In this document: in pieces, positions 1-6,757 of the stretch
Layout: each line of letters starts with the position of its first letter
How positions within the stretch are numbered: position 1 is the first letter of the stretch
NCBI RefSeq assembly: GCF_021655555.1
Contig: NZ_AP023086.1
Location: forward strand, 2,944,685 to 3,008,684
Reading direction: 5' to 3'
From: Marinagarivorans cellulosilyticus
GTDB taxonomy: Bacteria; Pseudomonadota; Gammaproteobacteria; Pseudomonadales; Cellvibrionaceae
DNA length: 64,000 nt
Program-made: the position numbers and the translations under genes
The notes under the pieces: generated by a model
Database searches by the model: none
What the model was told of the DNA's origin: nothing
Seen by the model: the letters and a program-made list of their open reading frames with translations, nothing else

Positions 1-289
1 AAAGGTGTCGTGGTTGAGGGCTGGCACCTGATGTCAGGTCATGTCCGTGTGTGCTTGAGTTTTCCGCCTAAATTGGCGGTATCTAATGTGGTTGGTTTTA
101 TAAAAGGGAAGAGTGCAATATCAATCGCTCGAAAATTCAAGGGCCGGAAAAGGAGTTTTAATGGCGAAGCATTTTGGCGCAAAGGCTATTATGTTTCTAC
201 CTATTGGTTTAGATGAAGAAATGATTTAAAGGGTATATTGCAATCAAGAAGTTAATAAGATTTGTCGCGATCAGTTGAATCTAAAATAG
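1..289 (+). pseudogene. tnpA: IS200-like Y1 transposase (TnpA) fragment
   Basis: The frame from base 1 reads as the middle of an IS200-type HUH (Y1) transposase: the PPK, VVGFIKGKSAI, FWRKGYYVST blocks are recognisable. It is clearly dead. The HUH motif, normally H-hydrophobic-H, reads HVR. After YYVST the frame shifts: the expected VGLDEEMI run continues in another frame as IGLDEEMI and then meets TAA. The following segment, with the R-x-Y-x-x-NQE region that carries the catalytic tyrosine, is recognisable but degenerate and ends at TAG (287-289). The N-terminus lies beyond the window edge. Such a decayed copy suggests an old insertion beside the polysaccharide locus. Confidence 0.75.
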
Positions 290-366
290 AGTGATTTTCG
301 CCCTGAGCGTCTAGTTAAGCTCTTTTGGGGCGTCACTCTCTAAACCTCCCGCTTTGCGAGAGGTCA
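1..366 (+). mobile_element. IS200/IS605-family element remnant (right part)
   Basis: The window opens inside a degenerate IS200-type element. It consists of a broken Y1 transposase reading frame (to 289) followed by the kind of subterminal hairpins this family uses at its right end. Hairpin one pairs GAGTGA (289-294) and CGCCC (299-303) with GGGCG (328-332) and TCACTC (333-338). Hairpin two pairs ACCTCCCGC (344-352) with GCGAGAGGT (356-364), one mismatch. IS200/IS605 elements have no terminal inverted repeats and no target duplication, so the outer boundary is only approximate. The left end lies outside the window. Confidence 0.7.
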
Positions 367-572
367 GCTAACTGGTACATTTCTGAGCGGAGTGGCTAAT
401 TCGGTCTGACTCTATAAACTATATCCATTTATCCTTGGTCTTTGTCTAAATAAGTTTCATGCCCCTTCGTTAGGGGGGAGTGTTTTTTACTCAATTCTTA
501 GTGCTGTCGATTTCAAGCTCTTTCGCCAGGCTGGAAAGCAAAGTAATTATTGATTTGCAGTAGGGTTTAATT

Positions 573-1553
573 TTGAACGATATTTGTAAAGTTGGAGTGG
601 TGGTCATTGGTCGTAATGAGGGTGAGCGCTTAAAAGTATGTTTGAGGTCGATTCCTAGTGGAACGCCCGTGGTCTATGTTGATTCAGGTTCGCAGGATGG
701 GAGTTTGGAGTTTGCTAAGGGGGTTGGGGTTACAGTCATTAGCTTGGATTTAACGTTCAAATTTACAGCGGCAAGAGCTCGAAACGAGGGTTGGAGAACT
801 CTTTTGGCTGAATATCCGAGCATAGAATATATTCAGTTTGTTGACGGTGATTGCGAACTTTGTCAAGGATGGCTAACTGAAGCCGAAAGTTTCTTGGGCG
901 GTAATCAGCGGTATGCCATTGCTTGTGGGCGAAGGCGAGAGCGTTACCCTGAAGCTTCGCCATATAATTGGATATGTGATGTTGAGTGGAATACCCCAGT
1001 TGGAGATGCTCGCTCATGCGGTGGAGACGCTCTTATAAGAGTAGAGGCTATTTTATTGGTAGGCGGATATAGAGATTCATTAGTCGCTGGTGAGGAACCG
1101 GATATGTGCTTGCGTCTGTCTGACGCGGGTTATTCTATACGGCGTATGGACTTAGAGATGACTTTACATGATGCAAATATTCATCGTTTTGGTCAGTGGT
1201 GGATGAGGGCTGTCAGGTGTGGTTTTGCTTATGCTAATGGTGCTTTTTTGCACGGTAGGGGGCGGCATAGACACTGGGTTAGAGAAATGAGACGTGCGGC
1301 TTTTTGGGGGGGAGTATTACCGCTTATAGTAATTTCATTATCGTGCGTATTTGGTTGGCTTGGGCTTTTATTATTGATGCTTTATGTAGCTTCTTTTGTA
1401 AAAGGGGGGCTGAATGCTCCTCAAAGTGTCGACAAGCCCTGGCTTTGGTCTATGTTCATGCTTACGTCAAAATTCCCAGAGTTTATTGGTGTTGTGAGCT
1501 TCTACTGGGGGAGATTGGCAAGAGTGCAATCGAAGATAATTGAGTATAAGTAA
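573..1553 (+). CDS. Family 2 glycosyltransferase, membrane-associated
   Basis: A 326-residue GT-A fold glycosyltransferase. The N-terminus has the GT2 start (VVVIGRNEGERL, residues 9-20), then VYVDSGSQDGS and a metal-binding DxD-type motif DGD at 91-93. A hydrophobic stretch near 245-275 suggests a C-terminal membrane anchor. It probably transfers a sugar from a nucleotide donor to a lipid-linked acceptor at the inner face of the cytoplasmic membrane; donor and acceptor cannot be read from sequence. The start is TTG with a purine-rich AGTAGGG about 8 bases upstream; no in-frame ATG gives a complete N-terminus. It is the first gene of a three-glycosyltransferase run (gaps of 24 and 4 bases), so probably one transcript. 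Confidence 0.85.
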   Translation: MNDICKVGVVVIGRNEGERLKVCLRSIPSGTPVVYVDSGSQDGSLEFAKGVGVTVISLDLTFKFTAARARNEGWRTLLAEYPSIEYIQFVDGDCELCQGWLTEAESFLGGNQRYAIACGRRRERYPEASPYNWICDVEWNTPVGDARSCGGDALIRVEAILLVGGYRDSLVAGEEPDMCLRLSDAGYSIRRMDLEMTLHDANIHRFGQWWMRAVRCGFAYANGAFLHGRGRHRHWVREMRRAAFWGGVLPLIVISLSCVFGWLGLLLLMLYVASFVKGGLNAPQSVDKPWLWSMFMLTSKFPEFIGVVSFYWGRLARVQSKIIEYK

Positions 1554-1577
1554 TGAACGTGATAACAGGCTCATGAT

Positions 1578-2771
1578 ATGAATGTTTGCTATTTGATTAA
1601 TCAGTACCCGAAGATAAGCCATACGTTTATTCGGCGCGAAATCTTAGCTTTGGAGGAGCTAGGTGCTGTGGTTAAGAGGGTCTCTATTCGGCGTCCGCCT
1701 GAGCCGCCGGTTGATGCGGTTGATAAAGCAGAAGAACTAAAAACTGACTTTCTCCTTGATGGGAAATTCGTTTTTACATTAATTAAAATAGTACTCTGCG
1801 TGTTGGTTACATTGCCCTCATTCATTAAGGCTTTAACTGCTAGTTTGCAGCTGGGGCGGCGTGCAGGTGGAGCCTATGTGAAAAACTTATTTTATTTGTT
1901 GGAGGCGGCTTGGCTTTTAAATTATTGCAAAAAGCATCGAGTGGGTCATGTTCACGCGCATTTCGGAACCAATCCTGCGGCGGTAGCCTACTTGTGCCGC
2001 TTGATGGGCGGGCCTGAGTATAGTTTTACTGTTCACGGGCCTGAAGAGTTTGACGCGCCTATAGCTCTTTCTTTGACCGCAAAGATTCGCGAGGCTAAAT
2101 TTGTCGCAGCAATTACATCTTACTGCAAAAGCCAGCTCTATCGTTGGGCTGACTTTGGCGATTGGGATAAAATTGTAGAAATACATTGTGCTATTGATAG
2201 TGGCATGCTGGCCTCCTCCTTAGAGGAGGTAGACCGATATCGTTTAGTGTCAATTGGGCGTTTATGTGAGCAAAAAGGGCAGCTTATTTTGCTTCGGGCC
2301 ATCAAAGCGCTGATGGAAAAACATCCGAGAATTACTTTGCATTTGGTTGGTGATGGAGATTACCGACAATACTTCGAATCATTTATAAAGCAAGAGGGCT
2401 TGCTCTCGAATGTGAAAATATTAGGCTGGATGTCGACCCAAAGCATAATTTCTGAGCTAGATAAGTGTACAGCAATGGTTCTTCCCAGTTTTGCGGAGGG
2501 TCTGCCTGTCGTTATTATGGAGTCGTTTGCGAGGTCGAGGCCTGTGATCACGACTTATATAGCGGGCATTCCTGAGTTGGTTAGCCAAAGTAATGGTTGG
2601 TTAGTACCTGCCGGTGACGAAGAGGCACTTGTAAAGGCAATAGATGAGCTATTGACTAGCTCAATGGATGATCGCGAAGCTAAAGGGCGTGCAGGTTATG
2701 CGGCGGTGCTGGAGCGACATGACTCTAAAAAAGAGGCGGTCAAATTGCTAAACATGTTTAAAGGTAAGTAG
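1578..2771 (+). CDS. Family 4 glycosyltransferase
   Basis: A 397-residue GT-B fold retaining glycosyltransferase of family GT4. The N-terminal acceptor domain begins NVCYLINQYPKISHTFIRRE, a start common in exopolysaccharide and colanic-acid type GT4 enzymes. The C-terminal nucleotide-sugar domain has VSIGRLCEQKG, LVGDGDY and the E-x7-E motif with E307 and E315 (EGLPVVIME). It is likely cytoplasmic and works on a lipid-linked glycan. It sits between two GT2 genes in the same direction, 24 bases after the first and 4 bases before the next. The exact sugar is not predictable. The family call is strong; the pathway role comes from its neighbours. Confidence 0.88.
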   Translation: MNVCYLINQYPKISHTFIRREILALEELGAVVKRVSIRRPPEPPVDAVDKAEELKTDFLLDGKFVFTLIKIVLCVLVTLPSFIKALTASLQLGRRAGGAYVKNLFYLLEAAWLLNYCKKHRVGHVHAHFGTNPAAVAYLCRLMGGPEYSFTVHGPEEFDAPIALSLTAKIREAKFVAAITSYCKSQLYRWADFGDWDKIVEIHCAIDSGMLASSLEEVDRYRLVSIGRLCEQKGQLILLRAIKALMEKHPRITLHLVGDGDYRQYFESFIKQEGLLSNVKILGWMSTQSIISELDKCTAMVLPSFAEGLPVVIMESFARSRPVITTYIAGIPELVSQSNGWLVPAGDEEALVKAIDELLTSSMDDREAKGRAGYAAVLERHDSKKEAVKLLNMFKGK

Positions 2772-2775
2772 GGTT

Positions 2776-3969
2776 GTGACTATATTGCTAATTGCATTTG
2801 TACTCATCTTGTGTGTTCCCTCATACTTTCTTAGTTTAGAGATTGTGCTTGGTGTGTTTTTGGGCCGTCGGAGCAAAGGTAAAACTCTGATTGATGAGGG
2901 CGATCAAGTTAGTTCGGTGATATTAATACCCGCTCATAACGAAGAGAGCATCATTGCTGAAACTTTGTTGAGTCTTACAGCTGAGTTAACTCCTAATGAC
3001 CGAGTGGTAATCGTCGCAGACAACTGTTCAGACAGTACAGCAAAAATTGCTAAATCTTTTAATTTTACAGTGCTTGAGCGTACTAATTCGCAATGCAGGG
3101 GGAAGGGGTTTGCTTTAGCTCACGGGGTGAGCTTTTTAGAGGAGGAGGGTGCTGAGGTTGACGTGGTTGTCGTCTTGGATGCCGATTGTGTTTTTGAGGC
3201 AGGCTCTTTAAGGCAGTTAATTTTATGTGCATCAAGAAAGCAAGCTCCTGTACAGGGATCTTATTTGCTTCATTTGCCTGAAGGTTCAAAATCGCATCAT
3301 AAAGTTTCAGAGTTTGCTATCTATATAAAGAACCATGTTCGTCCTGCTGGGTTAGCATCTCTGGGCGGCAGTGTTCCTATCACTGGGTCAGGTTTTGCTG
3401 TTCCTTTTCATTTGCTTCGACGAGTGAGTTTGGCGTCAGGTGAAATAGTTGAGGATATGAAACTCGGGGTGGATCTTATGCTTCAAGGCTACGGAACTGC
3501 TTTTTGCCCCCAAGCTACTATTCGCAGTTTACTACCGTTGACTCAGGATGTTGCGGATGGACAGCGTAAACGCTGGGAACATGGGCATTTGAGTGTTATT
3601 GCGCGTTATTTTCCTCGCTTGTTTAGTAGGGGCCTTTTTCGCGCAAATACGAAGCTGATATTCACTGCGCTAGATTTTAGTGTGCTGCCGCTGGTTTTTC
3701 TTTTGGCAGTTAATTCGCTTTTATTACTGTTTTTTCTCCTTTTCGCTGTTCTACTGAATTCTTGGGTGCCATTTTTAATAATATTGGGTGCTCAGCTGTT
3801 TGTTCTTCTGAGCTTGTTTGTTGCTAATGTTTTTTCTCGTCCAAGATACTTGAAGATTACTGATGCGTTTTATGCGTTAAGGTTTATTGCTGGAAAGGTA
3901 ACCGTGTATACTGCCTTGGTTTCTGGTAAAAAATCTTCTTGGGTAAAGACTCAGCGAGATAAACATTGA
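2776..3969 (+). CDS. Processive-type family 2 glycosyltransferase with membrane helices
   Basis: A 397-residue protein with an N-terminal membrane helix (about 2-28), a GT2 catalytic domain and two or three C-terminal hydrophobic helices (about 300-375), the layout of cellulose-synthase-like enzymes. Motifs seen are IPAHNEE, VVIVADNCSDS, DAD at 135-137, a VEDMKLG segment that would supply the catalytic ED pair, and QRKRW, which resembles the QxxRW signature of processive GT2 enzymes. It could polymerise or extend a polysaccharide backbone at the membrane, but similar architecture also occurs in single-transfer enzymes. Start GTG lies 4 bases after the preceding stop, which implies translational coupling. 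Confidence 0.82.
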   Translation: MTILLIAFVLILCVPSYFLSLEIVLGVFLGRRSKGKTLIDEGDQVSSVILIPAHNEESIIAETLLSLTAELTPNDRVVIVADNCSDSTAKIAKSFNFTVLERTNSQCRGKGFALAHGVSFLEEEGAEVDVVVVLDADCVFEAGSLRQLILCASRKQAPVQGSYLLHLPEGSKSHHKVSEFAIYIKNHVRPAGLASLGGSVPITGSGFAVPFHLLRRVSLASGEIVEDMKLGVDLMLQGYGTAFCPQATIRSLLPLTQDVADGQRKRWEHGHLSVIARYFPRLFSRGLFRANTKLIFTALDFSVLPLVFLLAVNSLLLLFFLLFAVLLNSWVPFLIILGAQLFVLLSLFVANVFSRPRYLKITDAFYALRFIAGKVTVYTALVSGKKSSWVKTQRDKH

Positions 3970-4290
3970 TTTTAATGCGTGCTATTTCTAGCTGTATTAT
4001 GTTCGCGACGTTTAATTGATGCTGACCATCGTAATCATTTTCGGAGTGGATTCGCCCTACTATTTAGAGGTGATTGTAACGGGGTGATTGTAAGAGTTCT
4101 TATATGGTGGTCTCAAATGATGGCGGTAACTAAAGGGGATGTGGTTGTGTTGACCTGGCGCCGCTCTCTTACCTAATTGAATTCTTTTATATAATCACTT
4201 GTCAACTCTGGTTACCTTGAAGTTCGCCTTTCTCGCTATATCTATGATGCTTGTAAATATTCAATATTGATTAATGGTTGTGGTGTTTTT
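3970..4290. other. Intergenic stretch, no convincing gene
   Basis: This 321-base gap separates the glycosyltransferase run from the flippase. A short open frame of 65 codons (3979-4176) has no recognisable domain and an implausible composition, so it is not called. A TATAAT hexamer occurs at about 4189-4194 and could be the -10 box of a promoter for the flippase, but no good -35 element stands at the right distance. It may be decayed coding sequence; nothing firmer can be said. Confidence 0.4.
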
Positions 4291-5643
4291 ATGTCTGAGG
4301 GAGGTTCGATCTCCAGTAAAACAACTGAAACAGTAAAATCTGGAGCCGTATGGACCGTGTTAGGTTTTGGGTTTCAAAAAATTTTACAGCTCTCTTCCAG
4401 TCTTGTGTTAACTCGGCTTCTTTTTCCCGAAGCTTTTGGGTTGATGGCGTTGGTCAATGTTTTCATCATGGGTTTAATTATGTTAAGCGATGTGGGTATT
4501 AAACCTGCAATTGTTCAGATGAGTGAAGGAGCTGATGAGGATTTTTTAAATACTGCATGGACCATTCAAGTGGTCAGGGGATTTGTGCTTTGGCTGCTTC
4601 TGTGCATTACAGCATATCCTTTGTCAATCTTTTATGGCGAACCTGATTTATTTAAATTATTGATCTTTTGCGGCTCTATTAGCGCCATATCTGGCTTTGC
4701 CACCATTGGGATGGCCTTGGCTCAGAGAGATATGAAGGTCAAGCGCTCAATATCTGTAAAGCTGGCGGGCCAGGTCTTTTCAATATTTACAATGATTACC
4801 TTAGCTCTTACCTATAAAAGCGTATGGGCGCTCGCAGTTGGTACTGTTGTAGGAGTTGTTGTTGAAGTTATTGCTGGGTACCTTCTTCTCGGTGGACACC
4901 GCCACCGTTTGCAATTTCATTTTGCCTCTGCTCTCAGTTTACTTCGTTTTGGCAAATGGATATTTTTTTCGACATTGCTTTTCTATATTGGTGGACAGGG
5001 AAGTCGAGCTATCCAAGGTGGCTTGGTTTCAGTTGAAGAACTCGGCATTATAGCTATTGCTGCGACAATCTCCCTAATGCCTGGCGAGCTTGTTCAGCAG
5101 CTTGTTAGCCGTTTGGTTTTTCCTGTGTTGTCTCGAGTTAATCGTGAAAATAGTGAGCAGTTTGTTCCAACCCTAAAGGCTTTTCGATTGCGAGTTGTGG
5201 CATGCGCGCTGCCTCTTTTTCTTGTCATTTCGATGGTCTCCAGCTTTGCAATTGGGCTGCTATATGACGAACGTTACGCATTAGCCGGTCCCATTCTTGC
5301 CATCATGGTATTGAGCGAATCTATATTGACGTTAACATTGCTCTACAAGAACGCATTTCTAGCGTTGGGGCGAGTTAACATTCATTTCTTATATGACCTA
5401 TTGCTTGCGATAGTGCGCGTTGCAGGTATGTTGGTGGGTTTTTATTCTGGTGGTATTCTGGGTATGTTCTTTGGTGTTGGTGTTGGAAACATCATTTTTT
5501 ACTGTGTGGTTACAATATTTGCCCAGCGTGCGAGGCTAACTAGTTTGGGAGTCGACTTTTTTGCTTTGTTAGGCCTTCTGTTGTTTGGTGTTCTAAGTAT
5601 GGTGATCAATCTAGGTGGCGAAGCTGTTTTTCGGGGTTTCTGA
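4291..5643 (+). CDS. Oligosaccharide flippase, Wzx/WzxC type (MOP superfamily)
   Basis: A very hydrophobic protein of 450 residues from ATG 4291, with about 12-14 predicted membrane helices, matching the polysaccharide-transport (Wzx/MATE-like) fold. Recognisable segments are an N-terminal AVWTVLGFGFQKILQLSSSLVLTRLL-like first helix region, FPEAFGLMALVNVF and SDVGIKPAIVQ, all typical of WzxC-like lipopolysaccharide flippases. It would flip undecaprenyl-linked repeat units across the inner membrane. A TTG eight codons upstream (4267) is a possible alternative start, but ATG 4291 gives the family's usual N-terminus. It is the only export component visible in the locus. Confidence 0.85.
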   Translation: MSEGGSISSKTTETVKSGAVWTVLGFGFQKILQLSSSLVLTRLLFPEAFGLMALVNVFIMGLIMLSDVGIKPAIVQMSEGADEDFLNTAWTIQVVRGFVLWLLLCITAYPLSIFYGEPDLFKLLIFCGSISAISGFATIGMALAQRDMKVKRSISVKLAGQVFSIFTMITLALTYKSVWALAVGTVVGVVVEVIAGYLLLGGHRHRLQFHFASALSLLRFGKWIFFSTLLFYIGGQGSRAIQGGLVSVEELGIIAIAATISLMPGELVQQLVSRLVFPVLSRVNRENSEQFVPTLKAFRLRVVACALPLFLVISMVSSFAIGLLYDERYALAGPILAIMVLSESILTLTLLYKNAFLALGRVNIHFLYDLLLAIVRVAGMLVGFYSGGILGMFFGVGVGNIIFYCVVTIFAQRARLTSLGVDFFALLGLLLFGVLSMVINLGGEAVFRGF

Positions 5644-5797
5644 CTTCTAGCTGTTTTGGGGCGAGCTTTATGTCGCTTGTTTGAATTGGTCTGGTCACTG
5701 TTTAGTTATTTCTAATTGTGAGGTTCTATGACTTTTGTTGTTGTGGTTGCTGTTACGGGTGGTGAGGGCTTGGATTAAATTGCGGCTTGGCAGAGAT

Positions 5798-5838
5798 ATG
5801 CACCTTGTGGAGTATAAATAGCTATTTACAAGATGCAT
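5798..5838. repeat. Imperfect 41-bp palindrome between convergent genes
   Basis: The arms ATGCAcCTTGT...AAATAGC and GCTATTT-ACAAG-a-TGCAT are complementary except for one mismatch and a 7-base bulge (GGAGTAT) on the left arm. The core TAAATAGCTATTTA (5815-5828) is a perfect 14-bp palindrome. It lies 13 bases before the stop of the minus-strand gene and after the flippase stop, so it could end transcription from either side, but it lacks a T tract. A transposon relic or protein-binding site is equally possible. Confidence 0.5.
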
Positions 5839-5851
5839 GGCGACTAAAGAG

Positions 5852-6616
5852 TTATTTGCCCCAGGGGTTTTGGTAAACCCCGATCTTTTGTTTCAATATA
5901 AGAAGAAAGAAAGGCATGTCTTCAAGTAGGTAGCGTCTTATTAGTCGTTTAGGCTCTTGAAACATGCGGTATACCCATTCGGTTCCTGACTTCGTCATCC
6001 ATTTAGGTGCGCGCTTGAGGTTGCCAGCCTCAAACTCAATTGTGGCACCTATAGCCAGATGAATTTTAATGTTGGGTAGTGCATCTTTGTGTTCGAATAG
6101 CCACTTCTCTTGCTTAGGGGCACCTACACCAATGGCCAGCACAGACGCTTGGCTTTCGTTAATAAGGCGTATGATTTTGTTATTTTCTTCTTCGTTGCTT
6201 TCAAAGCCAAAAGGTGGAGAGTAAGCGCCGACAACAATTTCTCTTGAGACTCGCTTGTTAACGTTTTCTTGCGCTTGTAGTACTGAGGTTTCTGTTCCGC
6301 CAAGTAAGAATATGGTTGTTGATTGGTTGTCTTTATGGTGATTGCAAAATGCAGGAAAGAAGTCTGAGCCAGTAATTTGTGCTTTGAGGGCATTCTGGCG
6401 AGATAGTAAGCCACTTAAGGCAAAAATAATCCGGCTATCGCACACGGTGTAGTCGGCTTGTTGGTAACAGCTGTAAAAGGATTTATCCTTTTGGAGTTTC
6501 ATTAAGTGGTCTATATTGGGAGTAACAACGACTCCGTGCGTAAGGTTCTCAAGTAGCTCGGCTTGGGTGATGTTGTCGAAAGTGACATTTAGTATGGTGC
6601 TTTGGGCAAACTTCAT
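5852..6616 (-). CDS. WecG/TagA/CpsF-family glycosyltransferase (GT26)
   Basis: A 254-residue GT26 enzyme. Family hallmarks are NIDHLMKLQKD near residue 35, TVCDSRI, the ITGSDFFP block, LLGGTE, the AIGVGAPKQEKWL motif, and a C-terminal RAPKWMTKSGTEWVYRMFQEPKRLIRRY segment. These enzymes add a second sugar (for example ManNAcA or ManNAc) to an undecaprenyl-diphosphate-linked sugar on the cytoplasmic face of the membrane; the C-terminal basic helices hold the enzyme there. It is on the minus strand, convergent with the flippase and divergent from the NRPS-like gene, so it has its own promoter. It supports a lipid-linked, Wzx-dependent assembly route for the locus. Confidence 0.9.
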   Translation of the reverse strand: MKFAQSTILNVTFDNITQAELLENLTHGVVVTPNIDHLMKLQKDKSFYSCYQQADYTVCDSRIIFALSGLLSRQNALKAQITGSDFFPAFCNHHKDNQSTTIFLLGGTETSVLQAQENVNKRVSREIVVGAYSPPFGFESNEEENNKIIRLINESQASVLAIGVGAPKQEKWLFEHKDALPNIKIHLAIGATIEFEAGNLKRAPKWMTKSGTEWVYRMFQEPKRLIRRYLLEDMPFFLLILKQKIGVYQNPWGK

Positions 6617-6659
6617 GGAGTTATAATCCTAAGGAATGGGGCGTTGAGCGACTTGGCGG

Positions 6660-6688
6660 TTGCTCGATAAATCAAACGATAATAATAG
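6660..6688 (+). promoter_or_regulatory. Candidate sigma-70 promoter for the NRPS-like gene
   Basis: TTGCTC (6660-6665) and TAATAG (6683-6688) are separated by 17 bases, about 70 bases upstream of the ATG at 6758, in the divergent spacer. Both hexamers are moderate matches, so this is only a candidate. Confidence 0.35.
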
Positions 6689-6757
6689 GCATGCCCCCCC
6701 TTTAAGTCTAGGGCTACGTGCTGTCGCGAATTTAGATGTAATGGTGAGCATAGCCGC

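Noticed and set aside
3979..4176. 65-codon open frame between glycosyltransferase and flippase genes
   Set aside because: No recognisable domain, odd Arg/Trp-rich composition and no good ribosome site; treated as non-coding or decayed sequence.
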